Source: Blastomussa wellsi (lineage: Eukaryota > Cnidaria > Anthozoa > Scleractinia > Plerogyridae). Taken from it: 64,000 nucleotides of DNA. Position numbers and translations under genes: made by a program. Below, piece by piece: positions 48,807-58,536 of the stretch. Positions within the stretch are counted from its first letter, which is position 1. The number at the start of each line of letters is the position of its first letter. The notes beneath the pieces are model-generated. The model saw only the letters and a program-made list of their open reading frames with translations, was not told the origin of the DNA and did not search any database. The DNA is taken from contig OX393564.1 of assembly GCA_947652115.1 (NCBI GenBank), positions 16,015,824-16,079,823 of the forward strand, read 5' to 3'.

Positions 48807-49760
48807 CTACTTGGAAGTATTTGAACAAGTGGGTGTAGTAACCCCTCCCACAAATGTGAGGCTTAAGTCATCCTCAGTTTCGAGAACTTCGTTGACCGTT
48901 TTTGGAGGTACACTCTTGCATATGATAGGGAAATGTCCCATTTTGTTGCACTTGCTGCATCGTATATCCGCTGCTGGGCAGTTCTTCTTTCCAGGGGGGT
49001 GTCGGCGGTTGCAATACCCGCAGTTCCGGTCACTTGTTTGGAAAAACTTCCTCTTGGAGTCTCGCTGGTTCCTTTGCTCTGTATCTTTACCAGCATTAGG
49101 GTCTGGCCTGTTCCCTAGCGGTGTGACACTCTCAATTTCTGCGGTTTTTGATTCTTGTAACTCGCGTTTTGTTGCTTCCTTCAAGGACAGGATCTTCACT
49201 GCCTTTTCGAGTGAAAGGGCTGCTCCCTCGTCATAGAGTTTTAGCTTGTAATTGTCTTCCTTGCAGGAAAAGGTAAGTTTGTCTCTAACTGCTTGCTCGT
49301 CGAAATCGGCTGGAAACTTGCACTCGGCGGCTCTTTCCTTGACAGTCACGACCCACGAATCAAAGGTCTGCGTGGGCTCTCGTTTAAGGTGAAGCCAAAA
49401 TTTCTCTCTCAGCATGAGTTGAGGGTCCCGTTTTTGAAAGTATTCATCAAACTTTGCCACAACGGTCGCGTAGTTGTCGGAATCTTCGGCTGGAAGTTTC
49501 TCTTCTCCTCCCGCGGGGTTGTCACGCTCAGGTAAGTAGGTGAAATTCGAGTAAATTTCCACACACGGCTCGCCGATGTGGTTTAATAGCAGCCCCACTT
49601 TCATTTCATCGGGTTTCTTTGAAGCTCCAATTGCCTTGAGGTAAATTTCGAATTTTTGTTTCCATTTTCCCCACGAGTTAGCAGGATTTCCCATCGAAAT
49701 TTCCAGCGGTTCCGGCGGTTTGGCGAATGGCATGCTTTCCGCCATCTTGTTTGAAACCAC
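48807..49760 (-). CDS. gag polyprotein of the gypsy element
   Basis: A 317-codon open frame starts at ATG 49760, about 115 bp inside the 5' LTR. The N-terminal and middle parts look like a retrotransposon capsid region, with a WGKWKQKFEIYLKA stretch near residue 30. Near residues 245-283 are two Cys/His clusters, the second a standard zinc knuckle C-x2-C-x4-H-x4-C (CSKCNKMGHFPIIC). The frame ends at TAG 48809-48807 and the same frame continues into protease, so gag-pol expression would need stop-codon readthrough. The frame itself is undamaged. Confidence 0.85.
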   Translation of the reverse strand: MVSNKMAESMPFAKPPEPLEISMGNPANSWGKWKQKFEIYLKAIGASKKPDEMKVGLLLNHIGEPCVEIYSNFTYLPERDNPAGGEEKLPAEDSDNYATVVAKFDEYFQKRDPQLMLREKFWLHLKREPTQTFDSWVVTVKERAAECKFPADFDEQAVRDKLTFSCKEDNYKLKLYDEGAALSLEKAVKILSLKEATKRELQESKTAEIESVTPLGNRPDPNAGKDTEQRNQRDSKRKFFQTSDRNCGYCNRRHPPGKKNCPAADIRCSKCNKMGHFPIICKSVPPKTVNEVLETEDDLSLTFVGGVTTPTCSNTSK

Positions 49761-49856
49761 GTGCGTAGGATCCGCGTGAAGTTTGACCGGTCAATTCGCC
49801 TATTCGATCCGTTTCTCCGACTGCTTTTATCTCCACAGCTGTAGGCTAGTAGGAAG

Positions 49857-49874
49857 ATCTCGCTTCTGACACCA
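49857..49874 (-). other. Primer binding site, probably tRNA-Leu
   Basis: Directly inside the 5' LTR the minus strand reads TGGTGTCAGAAGCGAGAT. It starts with TGG, complementary to the CCA end of a tRNA, and the next bases resemble the complement of animal tRNA-Leu 3' ends as I recall them. Confidence 0.6.
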
Positions 49875-50025
49875 TGTTGGGTCCGTAAAGGTACCAAGAC
49901 GACAGGCATAAACACGACATGCTTTAATACGATCGATTCATACAGCTAGAACCAACGACAACACAAACAACACTGAGACATCGCTACTGCCGGTCAGCGG
50001 TCAGTTAGGACTTCATGTTACTACA
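49875..50025 (-). repeat. 5' LTR (151 bp)
   Basis: Same boundaries as the other LTR. AAATA follows it at 50026-50030, matching the duplication before 45617. Confidence 0.95.
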
Positions 50026-50030
50026 AAATA

Positions 50031-51310
50031 CGCGGCTATCCCGTTGGGGACTGGAATGGACGGGTCCTTTCCACTAGAAAGTTTTCAAGTGGTGCGCTCG
50101 AGCGCTCGTCCCTTTCCATCGTGCTTGTTGAAAAATTGTACTGTTCCTTTTGCCGGAAAATTGTCAACGGTTTTTTTTCATACAAATCGAAAGTGCTCAA
50201 GATTTAAACCTGACTTATTCCAATTAAAGCTGTGTTGTCTTAACAAACCAATGGAACATTTGTTTTGTAAAGCAGCCTACACATTGTCTTTTTTCGACAA
50301 CATAATATTTTTACTACGTCCCCTATGAGGACCCACTTGAAAATACTAGGTAGATTGCCTGTTTTGAACACCCGTTAACCCTTCCTTACCCGTTGATTCG
50401 CTTTTTGTTTTAATCATCACTTCTATGTTTTTTGTTCGAAATTGGAATTTTAACTTTTTTAAAAAACAGTTTATCCTATTAGATATGATTAAGGTTTCTT
50501 TTAAAATATTAAAATCCAGGATGGCGGACTAAATTTATAATAGGACCATTTCTTTCTATAATAATTTTGTTGCCATGTAATTTACTTTCTTATTGAAATA
50601 GGCAAATTAAAAAAGAAGGATAGCTGCTCTGTTATTGCGGTCCTTTCAAAATTCCTTGCCATGAAAACATCAAAAGAGGTAGAGAAACCCTATGTTAAAC
50701 CCTAATAATACGTTTCACCAATCAAGTTTTTTCAGAAGGGTCCTGTGGTATTTTTGAATAAATTTAATTAAGGATACTCTAAACCGTACTTGGACAATTG
50801 CTTCTATTGCCAATTAAGCTGATCAGCACTGTCGTGGGAAGATTTTTATGTCATTCGCTTGCTTTACTCGTTTAAAGACGCGCCATTGGGTGAGTTGTAG
50901 AGCCGGGGAGGGTGTTTTATAAAAATCAGCAAACCGAGTCGAGGGCGGGGATGATACAACAGATGAGAAGATGCTTTATTAATCACGAGTTGAAAAATGA
51001 CATTTTTCGTTTATATCTTCTAACACCATAAAGTACAATGGAGGTAGATTCTATTTACAGTGAAGAAGATGATAACAAACTCAATCAATGCCCCAAACCT
51101 CGGGCTTAATACTTGTTAAACTCAAGAAGTGCGGTGGAAACCCTCTTCAATACATTATGTTAAAAGCTATCTTTTATCAATGAATATGGAGTTTTATGTT
51201 TTCATTATTGCACCACTATAGATATGGGATTCAATTAATGCGGTCAGCCAGTGATAGATTTGTAACAGCCACTGGTGGCTATAAATTACAGTCACATCCG
51301 CTTTTACTTT
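50031..51310. other. Intergenic DNA, nothing supported
   Basis: The target region of the gypsy insertion. CCTTTCCACT..(A/G)(A/G)AAGTTT(T/C)C-like text on both sides of the insertion (45515 and 50070) suggests it landed in an older repeat. Confidence 0.35.
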
Positions 51311-51317
51311 GTAATGT

Positions 51318-51356
51318 TCATAAGTCTTCCTCATCGTCTTCCTCTTCCTCATCGTC

Positions 51357-51427
<71 letters not shown>

Positions 51428-52878
51428 TATCATCATCATCGTCATTATCATCGTCATCTTCGTCATCGTCATTGCCATCTTTATCTTCATCGTTATCGTT
51501 GTCGTCACCGTTATCTCCTCTTTCCTCCTGTCCACTTTCCTCCTCTCCACTGTCCTCCCCTCCACTGTCCTCCTCTCCACTGTCCTCTTCTCCATTGTTT
51601 TCTTCTGCTCCTCCCTCTCCACTTTCCTCTCCGCTTTCATCTGATTCTAGAAAATCATTGCGTAGTATAATAATATCTTGTTGAACTTAAACATGCATGA
51701 GTGAGGCCATTATATGCGGGGCTGCAGGTGTGCGAAATCCGTTTTAAGTGACTAGCCTAACGTTTTGCCCATGGCCAAGGAAATAAAGGTATATTCAGAA
51801 AATTCTCTGGGTAAAGTTAAATCATATATGAAAATCCCATATAACCAAATGAAGAGTCACATGTCATTGTGCCCAATTTCCGAATTTCACGGCATTCACG
51901 TTTGTTCGACTATGAAAACGACAGCTCATTTTTCAGGACAAATCTCCTACAACGAGTTTTTAATTACATGACGAGCTGAACTTCAGCCATTCGCGCGCTA
52001 TGTAATCAATCCACAATAAAGGACTCAGCGATTAAAGTGGCTGTTTCGAATCGAAATACATGTATATAGTGAAGAAGAAAACATCCAGAAAAAAAACACT
52101 CTCATCCAAACTTTATTCTTAAAGAAATAGGTCAAATAGAAGATGAAGAGTATAATACTCCAGCCTTAAGGTGCACTAAGTCCATATATCCCGAGGCATC
52201 GACCACGGGATTTCTTGTTTGGAATTTTGTCTAACATGAAGCACCTTATCGACCCTGGAATAATTATCGATTAATAAAAGAAAAATAGAGTTCTTTCGTT
52301 TTCATCGTGTGGACCCTTGTAGACCAGTCGTAGGAGATTTGGGTCCTACCCTGTTTGTTTTCATGAATGTAACTTTGTTAATAAACGATAATCCTCTAAA
52401 GAATGGATAGATGAGCCTTTTTTAGTCCATTTTGCCTCTGCCTGCTTCCAAAAGTGCCAAAATTAAAGAAAGCATTACGCTTTACTGGCATGATATTTTT
52501 CCATGTGTTAAAATGCTTGTAGCCCTGTAACGCATTAAAGCATTGAAACGATGATTTTAAATAATTTACAGCTCAATAAGTATAAACTTAAGAACTTAAC
52601 TGGATTTTAATGCCTCACTTAACTTTGATGTATCCCATATAGTAAGAATCTGGTTAGTTGTTAAAACCAATTTGGCATTTTAGTTTAGTTGACTCAGTAT
52701 AGGAGTTATTAAAAAACGCAACAGGAGCAGGCGAATGATGTTTGTAAAAAAATTTCTTGAGGTAGTATTTAGCTAAAAGAGAAGATAAACGCTTACCATC
52801 TTGCTGCGGGAAAGGAGCACCTGAGAGCTGCCCCACTACAATTAACAGCGATAAAAATATCAAAAGTGTCCAACTCAT
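51318..52878 (-). CDS. Secreted acidic protein, paralogue 2 (two coding exons)
   Basis: Coding exons are 52797-52878 and 51318-51646, giving 136 residues. Exon 1 is 82 nt, the same as in paralogue 1, and encodes a strong signal peptide (FLSLLIVVGQLSG) with a mature start APFPQQD. It ends in phase 1 at a GGTAAGC donor. Exon 2 starts after TTTTCTAG and joins in phase. It opens ESDESGEESGEGG, continues through DSGEE repeats, then Asp/Asn-rich sequence, about twenty consecutive Asp, a Glu/Asp tail and a final EDL before TGA. No Cys is visible in the acidic part. The design is a small secreted polyanion, with Asp rather than Glu dominating the C-terminal half. A calcium-binding or mineral-matrix role is inferred from composition only. 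The poly-Asp stretch is encoded by GAC/GAT microsatellite, so its length may vary between individuals. Confidence 0.8.
51357..51431. repeat. (TCA)n(TCG)n microsatellite within paralogue 2
   Basis: Consecutive TCA then TCG triplets on the plus strand encode the poly-Asp run of paralogue 2. The switch from TCA to TCG marks two separately expanded blocks. Confidence 0.85.
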
Positions 52879-52944
52879 TTTCTGGCTCTGTTGTTGATTC
52901 TTTCTTCAAGGGTCCAATGAAAACTTGCTTTCTTATTGCCAACA

Positions 52945-52951
52945 TTTTATA
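52945..52951 (-). promoter_or_regulatory. TATA box, acidic paralogue 2
   Basis: TATAAAA on the minus strand, 67-73 bp before the ATG at 52878 and followed by TGTTGG. Placement allows a short 5' leader of about 40 nt. TATA-like boxes lie at comparable distances upstream of paralogues 1 and 3. Confidence 0.5.
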
Positions 52952-53998
52952 GGCAAAAGCGATAGGAATTTCAAATCCGATGCCACTTCTTGATAATTCA
53001 TGTGGCTTTCAGTATTGGTTGATAAGGAAATCAAATCCACCGCAATATTAAACAACATTTTTATATCTCGTATTATCAAGGTCAAAGTAAGTGTTTTCTG
53101 GCAGAATCACAGATTGAACCTCCTACAACATTTAGCGAAACTTGATTAGTTCTGAATAACAATAAAACGCCATCGATCGTCAAAATTTAGACATTATATA
53201 TTTCTAACATGGCATACACTAAAACAAGTTGCATCGGCTTTGCTATTTCTACTTTTATAGTATTAGGTTTATTTAGAAAAGAAACGCCCCTTTGTAATCT
53301 TTACATGGTTCAAGTTGCTAAAAAAGGGAAATGAAATGAAAGAAATGAATAAAATCTTAATAATAACAATAAACGTATTTTAATTTCAGAAACAATGAAA
53401 ACGTTTACTTCAGGTTTGCACAGCTGTTTAGCTTACAATGACAAGATTACGTAATAGCAAACATTTCCTGTGCAAGTATTTGTTAATAATATTTCAATGC
53501 GGAATAAAATTGTGTTGTTGATATTGTTTCTGGCTGAACTCATGAAAAAAAAAAAACGTATTAACCAACTGTTGATTGGCATAGCTAGGCAAGGCGAAAA
53601 TTCTGTGACTTCCTCAAAAATACTACAGCTTTCCTGAATGCTGATCGTGCCACTACTCTTTGAAATGATCGGTGACCCCTACATTTTTTTCCATCATGAG
53701 CTGATTTTATTCACAATTATTCTCGACAGATTATTAAAAAATTTCCACGTTTTCTGCCCACGCGACACCGAATCCTGTCGTGCCACTGCAAACGCAGAGC
53801 ACAAAAATCAGTGTTATGAACTCTCGAATAGTCGTTAAGTTCTGAATATAATATACGTTATTGAGAAAATGCCGTCTATTATAAACAGGAAACAAAATTA
53901 ACTCATTCCTGCTTTTATTGTCTAGACATCTAAAAAGAAATGAAGGATTTTGTTTTTGAAAGGCGCATTTTTGTACAACGCAGGGTGATTTAGACTTT

Positions 53999-54095
53999 AT
54001 AATTTGGTTTTATCAACTGGGTTGATAATGTCAATTGGCCACCGTAAAGAGATTCAAGTGCTGACGTTTCGAGCGTTAGCCCTTCGTCCGTGCCA
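53999..54095 (-). ncRNA. Penelope-like terminal repeat with degenerate hammerhead
   Basis: 54059-54095 on the minus strand has CGGACGA where a hammerhead core needs CTGACGA, then stem II GGGC-TAAC-GCTC, GAAAC and GTC. One core base is wrong and stem I no longer pairs well. The adjoining GGTTTTATCAACTGGGTTGA and GGCCACC block also occurs at 26873-26935. Confidence 0.55.
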
Positions 54096-54103
54096 ACTCT
54101 TCT

Positions 54104-54349
54104 TGAGGACGTTCGCGCTAATTGTTTATGCGCATAGTTACTACGCACGCAATTCGTGTTGCAATGACACGCCACGTCATCTATCGAGCGAGCGCGCTCT
54201 GAGTAAAAACATACAGGGTCAGATGCCGTTGCGTTAACTTTGCTTGTAGTTTACTCTTTTAAATGGTCGGTGACCTTAATTTTTCGATGAACTGATTTTA
54301 TTCACAATTCTCGACAGATCATCAAAAAAAATGAACAAAAAATCAATGA
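54104..54349 (-). repeat. Interspersed repeat copy, inverse of 25138-25368
   Basis: AGGACGTTCGCGCTAATTG, CGCCACGTCATC, CTCTTTTAAATGGTCGGTGA and the AT-rich end match the copy at 25138-25368 in reverse order and strand. Confidence 0.75.
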
Positions 54350-56170
54350 TCTGAAAGTTAGTTAATTAGTTTGTTAGTTAATGTAATGTTATTCTGATGA
54401 TATAGTTAATTTGTTCTTTGTAATTTTTTACACGACTCCTAGGAAGACCATTTTTATGATAAGATTTCGTGTTTAAATAAAGATTGATTGATTGGGAAGT
54501 TTAACTTAATGGGTCCACTTAAACAACATTTGGCAGAGACGCGTTCACTTCAGAGATTTAATTACAATATTTTTAGGCTTACAGACACCGTATTCGTATT
54601 GGCTAACGAAGCGCGATTTTTCAGATTTAGGGTGTTCTTCAGGGCATGTTATCTCCAACAGGAAGTCGACGACTCCCATTCTTTTTACATTTTTGACATT
54701 AGTAACTCATTATCTTACAGTGGTGAAAGTCTCAGAAAAAAAATCAACGTCAGAAAATTTTCGCGCGAACGTCCTTGAGTGCAGCTCCCTATCACAACCA
54801 CTCGCATATCACACATATCACCAGGCACCAAACTCGTGATGTAGGAATAATTATTAATCTATTATTTTTTGCATTGTTTTTCTTAAAAAAAATATCATAT
54901 CCTTGAACAACCTCTAATTCTTCTAAAGGATAAGTGGTCCATTTCCACACTCTCTAGGTTGCACGCTATTTCGCGAGAAGTTATGAAACTTTGGAAAACA
55001 ACTTTAGGAGGCTTGAAAGAGTTTCCCGTTGTTATAGTGCTTATAAAACGTTCCAGAAGTACGGAAAAGCGCTCAAGATCATCCGGGAAAAGTGTGAATA
55101 GATTTAGAACTCTGTTATTGGGAAATACTTTAAGAATGTTTATGACTTCATAGCAGTTATCATGGCAATGCCCCTGCAGAGCCAAGAGACCTCTAAAATT
55201 TAAGTTTTTGCCAGTTATCCTGACATTTTTATTTCGTTATTTAAAAGCTCCCTTAACTCTGTATCTTGTCTGTCATTATTGGAAACTTTGTATTGTGAAA
55301 ATTTAATTATAATGAATAAAGCGTTTTATAAATTACAAGAAATTCCACAATACAGTTTTTGTCCAAACGTTTCTATTTCAATCAGCAGACTAAATGTTAA
55401 TCTATGCAAAGAATCAAGTTAGGTCACCGACTTAATTTTCGAAATAAAAAGAAATGTTTTTCGCACGTTTCATTTCCAGTTTCGCGGATTTCAGATAAAG
55501 CGCGCGCATCTTTAATGGCAATTTGTATCCCAAGCTGACGCGAGCTATGAAAGCGCGCTGAAAACCTTTTAGAACCTCCTTAGATTTTATTACAAACGCG
55601 TGCGATTATGCAGTCAATAATTGACATTTTATTTGGTGGGCCTAAGGGCTAAATACTTCTCGATTTATTCAAGATCTTTTTCTATTAAATTACGGCAATT
55701 ATGTCATAGAACGAGCAGTTCGCAAAGAACATTATTTGAGCGCGTGTCAACTCTGGAACAATACAAGCATTGCTAATACCGTATTCACTGGCGGTGGTTG
55801 ATGCAACTCCTTGGAGGAAATCTACAACTAATAAAATATTGGTACGAAGTTTAAACATCATTTTGTGGCCTTAAATATCTATTATGAATTAGAGTTTTCC
55901 TTTGAAACGCAGCGACATTAAATAACTGCTTTAGAACTAATGGTTGTCTTCCTTCTTTGAACTGTCTATTTCAGTTGTGCACAAATTTCTTTCAGAACCC
56001 AAAACGTTTTGAAAATGATAAAAATCCTTCTTGGACATCGCGTACAATTTAACCATGTGCAGAGTTATGAAGGATGAAATATTACGATTAGCCTAAGCAT
56101 GTTTTCATCAATAAAAATAACCTAAATTAACTTCGTAGCTAAGCGCTCGTGGGGACATGAAAGCCCCGAT
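54350..56170. other. Intergenic DNA, nothing supported
   Basis: AT-rich. Short frames at 54488-54778 and 54895-55185 are not recognised and show no supporting splice or promoter signal. Confidence 0.35.
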
Positions 56171-56179
56171 CGATCGAAC

Positions 56180-56385
56180 GGTCATGGTGGTTGATGATAG
56201 TTCCAGATATTATGTGCGTTTGAACACAAACTGTCATGCACTATCATTGACTACCATCAACTATCACTCACTTTCAACGTGTTCAAAATCTTCGTGATAG
56301 TCGATGATCATTGTTTGCGTTTGCCACGCGCATGGTAGTTGATGATAGTTAGCGGAGATTAAACTATCATCGACTATCTTACTTT
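56180..56385. repeat. Cluster of a GTAGTTGATGATAGTT motif in both orientations
   Basis: The motif CATGGT(A/G)GTTGATGATAGTT appears at 56183 and 56331. Inverted or near copies lie at about 56240-56270 and 56363-56380, and a shorter TGATAGTCGATGATCA at about 56295. Confidence 0.6.
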
Positions 56386-56505
56386 ACCTTACTTTAATAG
56401 TTTGGCAAAATCATTGTATTGACAGGGTAGGGGTACCTAAAATTCACAAATAAATAAAACTGGACAACTAATAAATACATAGTTAATTATCATCCACGGG
56501 ATGTT

Positions 56506-56946
56506 TTGTGTTCCACCTCGGTGCTCATTTGCGGTCCACTACACTTTTTTGATATTGTCCACCATGTGGGCCATTTATCTGCTTACGTTAAAAATACCAT
56601 CGAACGATTTATGCGTGTTGAAAGAAAACCGCCTAAAGCTAGTTGTTGTACAATGTTCATTGCTGCCGGGCTGCGCAAGACAGCATTTTATTTTATGATC
56701 ACAATTAGAAGAGACATTAACAGAAGTGATCAATGGCATTCGGCTACAGAATTAGCAATTAGAAATTTCACTTCAGTAATACGTTCAGGTGACGATTTCT
56801 TCCACTCAGTCCCCCTTTCAATTAAGGTTAAGTTTTGTACATCATTTCCTTGTTTCCCTGATGTTTGTTTATTAGACAAAACCATTTACCCACGAGCAAA
56901 GGATCTCATTCAATTGCAATTTTCTGAATGCTTTAACATGGATTAA
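56506..56946 (+). CDS. Unassigned open frame, 146 codons
   Basis: An ATG at 56506 opens 146 codons to a TAA at 56944-56946. Composition is balanced, with six Cys in the first half, no low complexity and segments such as KNTIERFMRVERKPPKAS that look protein-like. I recognise no family, and there is no obvious TATA box, splice site or signal peptide. It is on the opposite strand from the acidic genes, about 4 kb 5' of the start of paralogue 2. It could be a small gene, a single exon or a repeat remnant. Confidence 0.25.
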   Translation: MCSTSVLICGPLHFFDIVHHVGHLSAYVKNTIERFMRVERKPPKASCCTMFIAAGLRKTAFYFMITIRRDINRSDQWHSATELAIRNFTSVIRSGDDFFHSVPLSIKVKFCTSFPCFPDVCLLDKTIYPRAKDLIQLQFSECFNMD

Positions 56947-57793
56947 AGTTGTTGCCATCTGTATAACGTAGCGGCTTATTTTGTATGGCGAAAAATGACA
57001 AATATTTGCTGGTATTGGGTTGATAGAATTATGCTAATTTTCAATATCAGTTAAGTGTTTGCTTTTGATGTGGGATTAGTTAGTGTGGTCTGTATGACCC
57101 TGTAGACAATCAGCGTGTGTTCTGTGGTGACACCGCTTTGTTTATTCAGAGATACAACTCTGAAGAAGAATCAGTTTAAAAGTATCTTTGATTTTGTTGA
57201 TAAATACGTTCTGTTAGCTTGCATTTATAAATAAAAAATATATTTTAGAACAGCAAACAAAAAATTAAACAATCACACTTCTCAAGTTCATTAGCTCAAA
57301 TTCATTAGCTCATCAGCCAACGACTTTTTGTAACATATCGATGTTGCATGATATTAACCTTGATTCCATCTATGTCAGAACACCGGGAAACCACTATTAT
57401 ACAAAAGAAATGAATGTATGAAAATATAAAAATTAATGCATACAAGGGCGTTTTTCATTTCCGAACTTTTAACCATTCGTTTCCTTGTGTGGCTTTTAAA
57501 ACACGATTACAAAGACGTCACCATGAACTAAAGAGCCTAAGAGTAGCTATCTACTCTGTTACCCTCATCAAGAATATTGTATTCCTATTCTGGGACTTGG
57601 AAACTTCAGGCACACTATTAAGATGCCCAATAATGAGAAATTTGCTGTGGCTTAATCCCACTTCTAATAGGTGTATAAATAGTTTGTCTTGGAACACATT
57701 TCAGTGATGGTAAGCATTTTTTCTTTTGTTTCATCAGCATGAACTGAACATGGATTCACCGAACATTCTTTTGTTTGAAATAGGTGATTATAT

Positions 57794-57931
57794 GCTGACC
57801 CGTCCCAGTCGTCTCCTATGCGAAATGACAAGACGCGATGGATGATGAGAAGACGGGAGACGGGAGCCTCCTTCCCATCATTCCCCGCACATGCAATGTT
57901 TTCTCATAAGAGATGACTGGGGATGGGTCAG
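57794..57931. mobile_element. MITE, 138 bp, with 8-bp target duplication
   Basis: The left end CTGACCCGTCCCAGTCGTCT pairs with the right end AGATGACTGGGGATGGGTCA plus G. GATTATAT flanks both sides (57786-57793 and 57932-57939). An 8-bp duplication is typical of hAT-group elements, though these ends do not begin with the usual CAG. Confidence 0.7.
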
Positions 57932-58356
57932 GATTATATACATTATATGAAATGCATGTTTCAGAAGTTTGGAGGTAAACTGAAACTGTGCATTCGTCTA
58001 TCAAGAATCGATGGATGATCTAACAAAGAAGCGAGCGCATTCACAAGAAAAAATATTCATTAAAAATTCCAAACTTTTTAACTCTTTTTTAATGAATGAA
58101 ATATCTGCTGATTATGGCCATTTATGGCAAATTGTTTTTTAAACACTTGACCGGTTCCTCGAAGTAAAGAAATATGGTTTAATTCCAGGACAAAATAGTA
58201 AGACAGCAATTCGCCCAAATCATACATCTTGTTTCTTCGCTATGAAATTGTTCTTAGAAAAAGATAATTGCTTACGTTTACTGCAAAGGCTCTTCATTGT
58301 GGCCCTATAAAAAATGAACAGGTTTCATATTCAGTACAAACCGTATTATTTGATAA

Positions 58357-58362
58357 TTTATT
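58357..58362 (-). promoter_or_regulatory. Polyadenylation signal AATAAA of acidic paralogue 3
   Basis: AATAAA on the minus strand, about 175 nt downstream of the stop at 58537-58539, in AT-rich sequence. It is the first canonical signal I see past the stop. Confidence 0.4.
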
Positions 58363-58536
58363 ATTCCATCTGTACATCATATGTATCTAAATAACTGAAC
58401 AAGAAAGATATAAAGCGAATCCAACATGTGCTTTTTGGGTCAGTTTAAATAGGTATGTGAGAAATAAGAGTTTAATAGCGTGTAATCAACTTCAACACAC
58501 TCAACAGTTATTTTGGTAGCACATTACATCTTTGAG

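Larger units (their letters stand above)
45617..50025 (-). mobile_element. Ty3/gypsy LTR retrotransposon, recent but disabled
   Basis: Two 151-bp LTRs (45617-45767 and 49875-50025) differ at one base, and the insertion is flanked by the 5-bp duplication AAATA (45612-45616 and 50026-50030). On the minus strand the order is primer site, gag, TAG, protease, RT, RNase H, integrase and a C-terminal tail. Damage includes a TGA at 48594-48596, a changed RT active site and losses in integrase. It cannot move on its own, despite its youth. Confidence 0.93.

Noticed and set aside
51194..51684. Poly-Ser and poly-His plus-strand frames and a Met/Thr-rich minus frame
   Set aside because: Shadow frames of the (TCA)n(TCG)n tract; the Asp/Glu minus frame is the one with a matching splice phase.
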